Shown: positions 46,401 through 58,404 of the stretch, piece by piece
How positions within the stretch are numbered: position 1 is the stretch's first letter
Layout: every line of letters begins with the position of its first letter
Assembly (NCBI GenBank): GCA_013398955.1
Contig: VWPU01010208.1
Span: 47,426 to 111,425, forward strand
DNA length: 64,000 nucleotides
Direction of reading: 5' to 3'
Source of the DNA: Callaeas wilsoni
Taxonomy: Eukaryota; Chordata; Aves; Passeriformes; Callaeidae
The notes under the pieces: model-generated
What the model saw: only the letters and a program-made list of their open reading frames with translations
Told to the model about the DNA's origin: nothing
Database searches by the model: none
Translations under genes and position numbers: made by a program

Positions 46401-49400
46401 TTTTGTTCAAACTTTTTCTTTTTTTTTTTTAAACAAAACAAAAGCTCCTCTGCCAGCTCACTTAGTTCTAGTTCAGTGGGTGTGCTGTTTGTTGTGAGTG
46501 TAGGGAATGTCACAACAAATTTGTTCATTTGAGATTTCTTAAAACAAACATACAGAGGAGGCTGAAAACTCTGAGTGGGCATCTGCATTAAAAAGCCCAC
46601 CAAGTTAAATATTGAGGAAAATTAGCTTGCTTAGCAAAAGGACACGTCTCGTAAAGCTAGTACTGGCTTTTCCCGTGGGGAAATGTATTGGTACATGAAT
46701 AGGAACCCATGTGGGAAAACATATTTATTTATGTGAATGCAGGAGAAAATTGTTTCTCAATTAAAACCTCCCAGTTTACGTATTCAGGTATTCACCCACC
46801 TGACCTTTTACCTTCAGGAAAGCCTTACCAAAGCATGGGATCAGAAGCAGCATTACCAAGTCAGCCCCACTCTGCATTAACCTCTGCAGGAAAGGTTTGT
46901 GTAAGACAAACCCTGACGTGCTCCGGAGAGAAGCCCAGCAGAACTCTCCAGGGAGGAACATGCAATAGCTGGAAGCCCTGGAGCTTGCATAGCAATTTTC
47001 ATCATAGCCTGGAGCAAATCAGGGATTGACTCACCTCTAAGGCTATCCCCACCAAGCTGCAAGTCACAGGGACAAGTTTTGATATAAACTAAATCCCTAC
47101 TTTCCCTTGTTTTTTAAGGGGCCAGGAGGAAATGTGCGACTGCTGGAAGGATGTGATTCACATGGCTCCCCTCCTCACCCCACACCTTGCACCTGGGCGA
47201 CTGCCAAAATATTTCCAGCACTATCTATTACTGTCTCAGCTGGTCAAGAAGCAGAAGAAATTTCCCCGCTCTGGCCAGAAGGGAGGCAAATCCAGTCCAA
47301 TGGGCTGACCAAGAGTATGGATAGTTCAAGGTTGCATTTTCAGCACGTGCCTCTGGGTTTTGGGTTGGCAAAACACAGTTTTTCCTTCTGAGAACCTCTT
47401 CAAGTTCAGAGATATACTTTTTTTTTTGTGCACAGAAAAGTGCAAAAATAACTTAACTGTTTGGAACTCTGCACCCATCCCTTAGAAGGAGCAGAGCAGG
47501 TGCTTTCATAGAAGTACGTGTCTCACTGCCACCAGCACAGGCATTTTACAAGAGGGGCTTGCATAAAGAAGTTAATTTGCTGGTCTTAAAATGCAGGCAA
47601 CTTATCACAGCCGGCTGTGCAGTAAGCACTGAGCAGGGAAGATAAATTTCCTCATTTTTACAGAGTTAAATCTTGCTAATTAAGACCACATTCCTGCTTG
47701 CTAGAAAGAATTTGCATTGATATCTAATATTTCCCACATGTACTTACCAGAAATGGATGTTTCAGCCTGTCTGGAGCACAGGCATTAACTTCCTCTGCTT
47801 CCCCAGAGCATTGGTTTTGAGGAAAGGGCCCTTTATTAGTGTGAAGGGCTGTGCCTCTGTAGATCTCCTTTTTGGAGGAATACCCCTCCAGTGGTGTTAT
47901 TTGTGGGCATTCAGACTTGTGCCCCACCTCCCCATCTGAGAGTGGGGATTTCATGGGAGTGCAGGAAAGGGAAGAAAGGAGTCTTTTTCCAAGACATTTA
48001 ACTAAATGCCTACACGGGATGAAATCCTCTCATCTAACTAGTCCACAAGGACAAGAGACGCTTTCCAGTGCAGAGACTTAAAAAGGCCAAGGGTGGGATT
48101 GCAAATTTCCTTCTGTGCCTGCTGTGTGGCACCTCCTTAGCTGCTGTTTCAGAAGAGCTTTGCACCTGATGCTTTGGTTGCGAGGGACCTTTCTTACAAC
48201 GTCGAGCTGGTGAGTCAGTGCAGGGCTCGGCAAAGGGAAGAAAAGAAAGAAAAGGAAAATGCTCTCCCCTCGACGAGTCGCTGAGCTGGATACCCTGACA
48301 TTGCCTGCCACCTAGGACATGGAGCAGGATGAGCCACGTATCTCCCACGTGCCATTTTCCAGCTGGGCAGCAGACAGATATAAACAAACACAGAGTCCAG
48401 GGAGCTGTGAGGAAGGGAGGTGACGCCACCAGACTGAAGGAGCTGAGGAATGAAACACGGCTCTGGGAGCTGTGCTCGCCTTGGCAGTGAGCTCAGGAGG
48501 GGATCAGGCTGAAGGGGGCAAAGGAAGGCTTGGACAGCAGAACTGGGACATGCCAAAAATCTTTGCTAAATTAGCACCAATATGCTAATGGATTGAAGAC
48601 TTTTGAATGCCAAACGATGTGTCTGTGTTTGCAACTGAGGGGACATGAAAGAAGGATCTTCCATCACACTGCGAGTTCTGTTGTTTCCAAGCTTTCTTTA
48701 ATTCATAAATGGAACAAACAGTCACGAAGTTTGAGATTTTATTGCAAAATCCCTCTTTTACAAACTCTCAGTACAGCCCAGTGCTGGACAAACACGTTTC
48801 ACAAACTTGGTGGTAATATTGATGGTTGTTTGCATCCAGTAATGCCAAAGCAACCCACAGCTAAGTAGGCAGCACACATTTGGCTCTAAAAATGTTGAAG
48901 CCAAAACACTAATGCTGCAAATTGCAAGGTTCATTTAAATGAAAATGAATGCTACTATGTTTGTGTAAAGCCAAAATGGAATTTAACAGAGAAAGCTGTG
49001 AAGCAGGATATTTTGTCACTGGAACAAATCATCAGGAGGACTGAAACGCACAGGCTTGACATTATCAGAACGACCCGGGCAAGGTGAAAAGATTAGTCTT
49101 GACATTTGTTCGTGGATGGATAATTTTGCTGAACGGATTTTCTAAGGGGAAACCATTTTTGACTGTTTTGTGAGAGTTCTACCTAATGAGCCAGCAGGAG
49201 AGACCAGTGAAGGGCACTAGAGCAAGCCCTGAGCTGCTGAACCATCCCTACTCCGCTGTCACTGGCAGCAACACTGGTATTATTGCTAATTCTTTCCATT
49301 CAATCATGAGCCTTGTTGGTTTTCAACTTGGGTTGGTTTTTTTTCCTTAAATTATCTGGTTTGCGAGTTTTCACAGGCCAGGAGAGATCCAAGCTGCTGC

Positions 49401-52400
49401 TGCAGACAAAGAAATCCATGGTTAAAAACAGATAACTGGCTCCTTCCTCAAAACATTCTAGCTTTTTCCGCTGAAGGTGAATTTTCTGGCAACAGTATGT
49501 GTGGTTTTCCATCCTCTGGGATATTCTCTAACAATAAATAACTTTGATAATTACAATGTTGGGCTGGATTCCGACAACGACAGGTTCTTAGCAGCCCTGT
49601 AGCCACAAGTCAGGGAAAGCAGCCCCTTCCATGCTTAGTTCTGCACAAACTGGTCACGAGAGCTGCTGCACCCAGAGCAGGGACAGGTGGGTTCAAACCT
49701 GGTGCCTGCAAGAAGGCCGGTGCTGGATAAATGTGCTTTTCCTTCCCCTGAGAGAGCAGTGCTCAATGGTGACCTGTGTGAGGCAGGTCACATCCTAAGC
49801 TACAGGCAGGTGCCACCACACCACTGTGCTCCGACGTGGCTGGAAAAGGGGAAAAAATGGGCAACCAGAGCAGGGAGAGGTGGGGGAATAAACAGGAGTA
49901 AAAGATGCTCGAGAAGGGCAGAGAAAAAAACCTCGAGGTGAGCCTGGACAAGTGGTGAAATACATATCCTCCAGGCAGGCAATTAGCAACAAATCTTCAC
50001 CCTGATGAGTCTTTCAGCCTTGCTCAGTGCAGCCGTGGTGAGGAGTGAACCAGGGTGTTGTAATTGGTCTGGGATGTGCAGGTGATGAACTGAGCCTCTT
50101 CTGGAGGAAGGTGGACCATAACTCCTGTGTCTCAGGGCCTTGCACCTACTTGGAGCTGTTGATAAATCACCCTGGAGTAGGTCGGGACACATCATCACTG
50201 CAGTGGTGAAGAACAGAGAAGCAGTTTTGTGTCAGTCGCCCTCAGAATGCAACAATTTTGGACTTTTGCCCTGAACTTTGGACTAGGCATGAGCCATAAA
50301 TAAAGCCAGAAGGTAAATCCAGACCTTGTGTGGTTTAGAGATGACGTGATTAATAAAGGGAGACTGCAGCTGCAGTAGAGCTGAGGGTAGACAAATCTGT
50401 GCTGGACTCCTTCTCCAAAACAATTCTGCAGAGCATCTCTCAGGGGCCATTGCAACTTGGCAGCAGGAAAACAAGTGGGAACTGATCTCTAAAGAGGATC
50501 TCAGAAAAATCTCCTCTCAGCCCATTGAGAGACCTCCGCTTCCTGCTGCCCCTGCTCCACGTTTACCAGCAGATTTTCCCAGGTGGTGTCCCACCTGCTC
50601 AGCTCTTTTGTAAATCTGGCCCCTGCAGGGGAACTCAGCTCTTTCAGAAAATCTGCTATGAAAAGAGTGGAATGAAAGCATGTTGACTCCCATGGGAAGG
50701 TCCTTGCTGTTTCCAGCAAGCTTTGGCTCATGCCGATTCATTTCTCTTTCCTATTCCCAGAAAATAAGAGAGGTTCAAAAGATCAGGGTGAAACAGGGTT
50801 ATGCACTTCACCACTGATGTAGCACAAAGAAAATACATGCTGTCCAAAGAATAAATGAAGTCACACTCTCAGTTCTTAACTTACTTTAATTGAGTATATA
50901 AAAGAAGACTAAATTTCATTATCAGACTCAGCAGGAAAAGCTAAGCTGGAGGGAGGCAGTTCTTTATTAATTCACAGGGCTGTACATCACACATTATGTC
51001 TGGCAGAAAATAAAGTGTTTTAACTTGGAGGGAAATATTAATTTTAGCTGGAAAGAAACAGTGTCTAACGTGAGCACACCAACCTTTCTTCAGCAATATG
51101 GTTTAGAATCTTAAGGTAAATGCTCTAATTGTCAACTTTCTCTGTGTAATGCTCTGATGTTTTCAGTAGCCACAATTGCCAGTGGCACGGAGCTCCGCAG
51201 TGCAGCCAGGTGCTCTGTGAGAAGGCAGCAGAAGCAAGGTTTCTTGGTGCCCCTTCCTTTTCTGTCTCCCCATCCAAAAAGCACATTTTGAAGTGAAAGA
51301 GCTTTCAGGTGTGGAACTCCTACTAAAAGCCAGAAGCTCTATTTTCTTGCACTGTCCTGGTGCACCAGTGGTGTTGCTGCAATTCAAAGTAAGCTTCCAA
51401 TACATAAGAATTATTTTCTTCTTCCCACTTTTGGGGGTTTTTTTCACTTTCTCATTTTTTTATCTCTTCTTGCAGGAGGAGGACTGGCAGGCTCTACCTG
51501 GACTGCCACCACGTGTTAGTTAAGTGACTGGTTAGAGGTGTCAGAGCTATAATGCAATTTGTATTCATTATGCCTCTCCAAAAGAGCAGGTAATTTGAGG
51601 CAAGATTGAAGCTGTGGACAATTCATTAGACGCTCATCTCAAAGGGAAGTGCGCCAGACAAGAGAATCTGATATGCTTCTGAATACCTGGAATTGATGCA
51701 ATGTTCCGTGTTAAAAATACCTTTCACAGTTATGCATTTTGGAAAATTTGCCTTTGACTGTGGGGAATTGTCAGCTTGTCTGAATCATGGTGGATCTGAG
51801 CTTCACACAGATGAGTTAGCACGGCTGCATTAGGAAAAGACAATCAAAGCCCTGTTCCCACCAAAGCATGCTATGAAAATTGGAATAAATCTCCTAATTG
51901 AAAACTAATTGGTGTTATACTGAGAAATGCCAAACAAGACGGTGCCAGTTCAGATCATTCCCTTCCTCAAGCACCAAGGGCAAATTAAGGTTCCCAACAG
52001 TGTTACACAGTGAGATGTACTTGCATCTGGCATTGGGAAAGGAATGCCCACTCTGGGAGCTGTGTAGGCAGCTTCTCTTCGAGAGTGTTCTACCACTTCT
52101 TGCAATGGCAAACACAGAGTTCCACAATGACTGAGACCTCTGAGGCGTCCCTACCACCCCCACAGATTACAGCACCTCCCTGATTCAGGAGAGGGCTGGT
52201 GCACATCTTTACAGAGACTCCTGGCAGACCGGGCCAAACTTGTCACCTCCAGGTAATCTGGCACACTCAGCTCCCACACCGTCCCGGCAGGAATGTGAAC
52301 TGGAAAGAAACCAGAACTGCATTGCTGCAGATTAATAAAGGCAACCCACTCTGGTGGGATCAACACTCCTCTTTGAGGTCAGCTGGTCAGGATGAGAGAA

Positions 52401-54756
52401 AGTGCAAGAAGTTGTTGTGAAAAGGGGAAGTTTCTGCTGGTTTTTCCACTTTACTTTTCCAGGACATAACAAAGAGAGTAGTTAACCTCTTATCTCTTTA
52501 CTACCACAATTTACCTACTAAAAGGTAATTGAAAGTCTCTCCTCAGTCTCTTATTTTCTCAGATAACCGGTTCTTTCCTCTCAAACTATGTGTTACAGGT
52601 GGCCCCTCTGTCTTGCTCTTGCTCCTTTTTCTGCACTGGCATTTTGGCAGTGCCCCTGCATAGTTCTTGGATCACAGCTTCACCATCAGGCACAACACGA
52701 TTCAAGACCCTCCCATCCCTGAGGTGACCAGAGAAAAAGCACTGTCTTTCAAGCTGCACTCCCATTTTCACTGTTCCAAATCAACTCTGCCTTTTTGCTA
52801 GAGCATCCTGCATCACCAACAGTGTCCGTCCTTTGCATCCCCAACATCTCCCTTCTTCTCAGTGTCATAATCCATGACCTCATCTCAGACTGCTGAATTC
52901 TCCTGCCCCATGTGTCACACCAAGTGTGTCTTCAGCCTATACCACCTGAGAGGCTGCAGACAACTTTCCTACTTCACCCAGGCAAGTCTGACCAAATCCC
53001 ATCCCTCAGAGTCACCCTAAATCTCTCAAACTTTGTCTGGGACACGTCTGTTAAACATTTCTGTATTTAATAAATCTATTGATTAGAATCAGGCATTGTT
53101 TGCACCTCCTGGTGACTTCACTCACACTGTGTATTAACTTGCTTTGCTGGAGGCAGCATCAGAAGACCTCGCTCATGTTAGCTGATACGCTCACTGATAT
53201 CCACCACTTTCCCCTTCCCCTTCAGGCAGGTGACCCAGGAAAACAAATGCTATCACTGGCAGCACCATTGCTCTGGCATGACTTGATAAATGGGAGTTGG
53301 CTGCTTTTAATCCTTCAATTAGTTTTCGTTAAGGACTTGTGAAAGAAATGAGTGGATGTCAGTGTCATTCTGGGCATCACAACTAGACTGGTGAGTTTAC
53401 GAGTGTCTACCTCCTGCCTTTCAGAAAAAAAAGCACCATCTCCAGTGCTGTGGGCTTGCAGCCATGCCCCAGGAGATCTCAGAGATAACAAGTTCAGAAA
53501 GGAACATTTGAACTTTTTTTCTTCCAGCCTCACTTAAAAAATAAATTTTCTTTTATATTACTGCATTCAGAATTAGCCTATTTTGATGAAATACCATCTT
53601 CAGGGAGAAATATGTTCTGTCGCACACTTTTTAATCAGCTCTCTCTCTAACTCATTTGAGGAATAATGCAATATTTTTCATTTTGTTTTGTTTGGTAAAG
53701 CTGAGGTGAAGAAGATTGCTTGTATTTCCCCTAATCATTCTGTCTGGTTTGTTGATGAAGTTCTGTTCTCTGTCTGTGAAGGAGTTTGGTCTCAATAGAT
53801 CTTAAAATACTAAACATGGGAACCTTAACTGATCTTGGGTAGAACTAAATGCAAGGGTGATTTCATCATTGTTTTTGCTGAGAGCAGTTAGACTAGAAAA
53901 TGTTTGAACTTGTCACAAATCAAGTGAATCAAGAGCCTTTCAGTACTCGGTGATAAAATCTGAATACATGATCAGCACAGAAAGTCTCAGCTGTGCCATC
54001 CCCCTCCAAGGGCCAGGCCTGAGATGTTTAGTGTAAAAAGGTCTTGTTAAATGGCAGCTTTAGGTTGATGCTCAGGTTGTGTTAATCAATGTATCTGGCT
54101 GGTGTTTGCCACCTCAGCTCTTATGCTGGTGATCTCTGGGTGATTAATCAGAACTTCAGGGAAGTGTTTGCCTGCCCACACTCCAGGGCTGTGTCAACTT
54201 TTACTACAACAATTTTTTCTTACCCTGTCAATTTTTATGCCACCAGGGCACTGGGGCTGCCTCTGCCAAGCCATAAAGAGCAGACTCAGTGTCAGTGCAC
54301 ACATCCATAGCTAGCAAAGGCGGGGAATGTCCGCCCTTCTGCCTGACTTCCCAGCAGACGAAGCCTTGACAAAGTTTTTCAATGGATGTGAGTGTGTCTG
54401 TCTCTCTCTCCCAACTTGTTGTCCTGTTGCCCAGTGTTTCCCATCCTTTTGACCCATTGCAAATACCATCTTCATTAATGCCATTTCACAGAGACACAGA
54501 GCTTCCATGGAGAATGGCATTGCTGTCTGGCTGCTGCTAATGTGGGAGGGATCCTTTGCTGCACTGAAGCTCCTCTGCACAGCTTTCTAGGACAAGGTCC
54601 CTGGTCACATCTCCTCGGACACAGTTCTCAGGAAAAGAGACAATTAGATCTGTGCTAGGTCGGCTGCTGTATGAAGTTGTGCGAACTGCTTCCTGTACAG
54701 AAGGTACCTCACCTCGTAGAATTTCCCCATGTAGAGGGGTTTTTGCAAGGACTTTT
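37439..54756. other. No recognised gene; unique non-coding DNA (17 kb)
   Basis: No coding exon or interspersed repeat family was recognised. The longest open frames are 195 codons (43729-44316, plus), 167 codons (42645-43148, minus) and 138 codons (40824-41240, minus), all without family resemblance and often opposed by frames on the other strand. An 18-bp AT palindrome lies at 38006-38023. Diverged (ctggaggnag)-like repeats lie at 39141-39175. A candidate conserved non-coding block is noted separately at 44505-44665. Pyrimidine-rich, CpG-poor sequence occupies about 52590-53050. Confidence 0.55.
38006..38023. repeat. 18-bp perfect AT palindrome
   Basis: The sequence tatctatatatatagata reads the same on both strands. 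It is part of a short TA microsatellite and could extrude as a small hairpin. No function is implied. Confidence 0.9.
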
Positions 54757-55110
54757 CACAGAATCACAGAAGGGACCCCCAAGGAACATCAACCCTAACT
54801 CCTGGCCCTGCACAGCACCATGCCCAAAGGCCACACCATGTGCCTGAGAGCGTTGTCCAAACACTTCTTGGACTGTCGGGCTCGGTGCTGTGACCACTGC
54901 CCTGGGAAGCCTGTTCCAGTGCCCAACCACGCTCTGGGTGAAAACCTTTTCCTGATATCCAACCTAAACCTCCCCTGGCACCCATCACAGGAGGTGTTTA
55001 TCCAGCTGGGGGATGGACATTTTGTCCAGAAGGATTCTGTGAGAGACAGTATGGAGAGCATTACTGAAATCCAAACAGATCACATCCACTGGCTTCCGTT
55101 GTCTCAGTGC
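54757..55110 (-). mobile_element. CR1 LINE fragment, antisense, internally rearranged
   Basis: Reading the plus strand, it begins with cacagaatcacagaa, the reverse complement of the CR1 terminal octamers (54757-54771). It continues through the antisense CR1 3' region, with a caccatgtgcctgagagcg block, a cggtgctgtgaccactgccc block and a cctgatatccaacctaaacc block up to about 54985. It then jumps to a segment resembling antisense CR1 ORF2 sequence (tttgtccagaaggattctg, then an attactgaaatccaaacag block) to about 55100. The usual intervening CR1 sequence is absent, so there is an internal deletion or two adjacent insertions. A 232-codon plus-strand frame (54820-55518) starts in it and is antisense to the element, so it is not the CR1 protein. 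Confidence 0.78.
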
Positions 55111-58100
55111 CTGTCTAGCCAGCAGATTGGTCTACTAAGAAAAAACCCAATACACTTTCTCAGCAGATTCAGCCTAACAGGCCCCCAGGACCTAAACCCT
55201 GATAATCACTTGGTCAGGCACTCTGGTTTTATGGGAAAAGCCCAGGATGATAGGATCTGTCATATTGACGTGCTACAACTCTCTACATTCCTACTACATG
55301 GAATTCTGAAAACTAGAAAGTATTCCAGGTATCGAAATAAAATATTTACATTCCCCTTCCTTACTGGAGACTGTTTGCTGGACCAGCCTGTTGTAAGACT
55401 CTTTTATCTGCTTCAGTTCACTTTACTACTAACTGTGACTTATATAGGATTTATGATTCAAGTCAAGAGCTTGATTGCATTTAGTTTGCTGGTGACAGAA
55501 TCAATTCATTCCGGGTAGGAAGAGTGATGCATTGCTTGTCAGCCCCTCACTGGCCCACAGATTATTGAGAAACCTAGTGAGTGTCTTTTTATGTTTTGGA
55601 GTCATAGGGTTTTTTTTCTTAAATAACTTCATAATTACTGAAATTCAATATTATTCTCCTCAACTGAGGTTATGGAACAAGGAAAGCCCTGGAAAAAACT
55701 CTTAATAAGTTTCTTTTGATGCGAAATAGTCTCACCCTGGTGAAGTAAATAATTCCTATTTCAACTCACTCATTTCCATTAATTTCACTTGAACTTTCAG
55801 GGTAATATCAAACATTAATTTTACTATTATATTTCAGTTGTATTATTAATTTTTGATGGTATAATGCTTTGTTATTATAGAATAACAATGTGTGTGCCTT
55901 ATGGAAACAGAGCATTTAGGTATTGTTGAAACAAAACTATTTGATATTTTCAAGACCATCCAATTTGATTATTCTCATTAGATATTTCTGGAAGAGCATT
56001 TTATGTTGAAATTTGATTTCAAACAAAAATTACTTCTGAAATGTTGGGATTTTATCTCTGGCTAAAAATGCTGGTATCCGGCAGGTAACAAGAAACAAAG
56101 AAGCTGACACAATTAGGCACAAAACAAAAAAGAAAGGGTGGTTGCTTCTGTCTGGGGGCTGCAGAGGCTTCCTTGCAGGTCAGTAGATGAAGCAGAGCTG
56201 CTGTAGCGTGTCAGAAAATAAGTGTACTCAGCTCTACAAATTAAATTCTCAGCTTCAGCTCTCAGCCTCTCATTGCCATTTTTTTGTCTCTCCCTGTGCC
56301 AATGGCATTGCTTGAGTTCCTCTTTCTGCCCCAAGAGAGGGAGACTGGGAGAATGTCCTCTCCTCCACACTTGCTGTAAGGCTCTCCAACATTTTGCGCA
56401 CTGCTGAGCAGATTGAGGCGAAGGACAGGCTTGTCTGGCTCGTCCTTGTGTCCCCATAAACAGCCATACTCACTGGGCACGTAGGACTGAGACATCAGGC
56501 TGGAGCTGAGCAGGCCTATGCTTGGCAATTTACCTCCCAGAGAAAGTTAATTCCTGTGTTGTCTGTCTTTCTGGCACAACTCACTTGTACGCCCAGTGAA
56601 GACACAACCCAAAAGAAATATAACTTAAAAAGTGCCTCAAACGGGAGAGCTGGATGCAATTAACATGTGGATGAGGGGAGCTGGATGACCTTCACTCCCT
56701 GATGGATTCACTCCGGAGCTAAACACATCTAAGGCTCTGTCTGTACCTATTCATCAAATTAATGGTGTGATGGTAGTTGTGCTAATTGGATTAAATCCAC
56801 ACTGAGCCATGGGCTTATGCTAACAAGCAACGAGCTCCTCAAAGTCCCTGAAGTGTGTGATGTGTGCTGGTTGCTCCTCCAAAAGCAATGGGCACTGTGT
56901 CAGAAGATGCACCACAAAGTGTAATAAAGACCTTTTAACATATCGTAAAGAAACCAGATCAAAAGTTTACTAATGCTGGCCATGCCTGCGTAAATGCATG
57001 CCAAAGTCTCAGATGTGATGGCTCCTTGTTCCTCCAGAGACCCCATAAGCCACAGGACTGTTGATGTGGCAGCGTTTTACACTGGCCTGCTCAAGTCCAC
57101 TCTTTTTCTTCCAGTGGTGGGAAATAAAGCAAGAAGGTTTCCATGCATAGGAAAATAATGGATAAGCGTGGCACTTTGCAAATCCTACAATGGCAATTGC
57201 TCAAACCATCCTGGTGCTTGAGTGTCTCTCTTTTGCTAACAGGGGTTTGGGCTGAGGCACTCCCAGGTGCTTTTGTCCATTAAATTTTGCCTCCCCAAAC
57301 AGTTCCCCCAAGGTTCCTCTTTCTTATTCATTATTAGTGACATCTAGTGACCAGCGAGAGTCATGCAGCAAACAAATAAAATCGTAATTAATAGGTTAGA
57401 CTGAACTTACATGACAAGAGACCACTTGGACTACTAGTTTAACAAGTATTTCTCACTGCTGCCAGTAGAGAAATTCATCAGGCTCTTGTGCTTGAAATTA
57501 TCCTTTGCTCCTCAGCCTTTTGCAGAATGCCAAGGGCTGCCCTAGCTCCTGCAGGAGGTCCTATGAAGAAGGTCCTCAGCTGAGAATTTCCAGAATGTTT
57601 TATGATCCAGATAACAGTCTTGGAGTTTGAATTTTGATGTGCTTTAAAGGTTCTGATTTTCAGGCATTGGATTTTCAGCTTTTCTTATAAATCAGGTTTC
57701 CTCAGGATATCTCAGTTGGATGTCTGAAAGACTTGGCAATTTGTAACACCTCCTTTCAACCTGCTTTCCTGATAAAATAAGAATATTTTATTCTTTTGCC
57801 ACTATTTAACTGACTCTCTACTCCCTATCACCTTGCAGCCCAAGCAACACAATAGCAGATATTTCTGGCGTCATTATGGTCCTCCTGTTCTTTGTGCAAA
57901 TAGGAAACAACTCAGAGCAAAGTGCCTGAGATGGCTGTACAAGTACTGAAATCGTAAGTAAATAAAAAAAATTCATTTGGGAAAGAAGACAAGTGGGAGA
58001 GACACTTTATAGTGCAGATATAGCAAAAACCACTTGAAGTTCTTGTCTTCTAGTACACAAATCTGATTTGAGATGCAAATCTAGGGGAGATGGGCTTGGC

Positions 58101-58361
58101 TTGGCCTGGTGTTTGCTACTGCAAGATTAATCTGTAAAAATAACTTGAGAAAGAGGCTTCAATCTCAGGTCCTTTGTGTTGCCTCATCTTCCGAGGTAAT
58201 GGTGCAGGAGGTGAACACCATGCCCAGGTGCAGAATAGCCCAGGTGTGAGGCCGTTATGATCCATGGGAGATGTCTCTGCCCAAATTAAGATGTAAATCA
58301 GATCATAGGCCAAACTCAATTATCTAGATTTTATTTAACACTAAATGTGAGTTAGAGAGAT
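55111..58361. other. No recognised gene; AT-rich unique DNA
   Basis: Positions 55590-56050 are notably AT-rich with many attatt and aattt steps. The longest open frame outside the CR1-derived one is 114 codons (56113-56457, minus), unrecognised. No exon or repeat family is recognisable. Confidence 0.55.
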
Positions 58362-58404
58362 AGAAAAGAGGAGAGGAGGAGAGAGAGAGAGAGAGAGAGA
58401 AAGA
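58362..58404. repeat. GA-rich purine microsatellite
   Basis: An uninterrupted purine run that ends in about ten GA dinucleotides (58380-58400). The flanks (58320-58700) may belong to an older interspersed repeat, as described in the findings. Confidence 0.92.

Noticed and set aside
49685..49705. B-box-like gggttcaaacc motif suggesting a tRNA
   Set aside because: No matching A box, anticodon arm or acceptor stem could be found around it.
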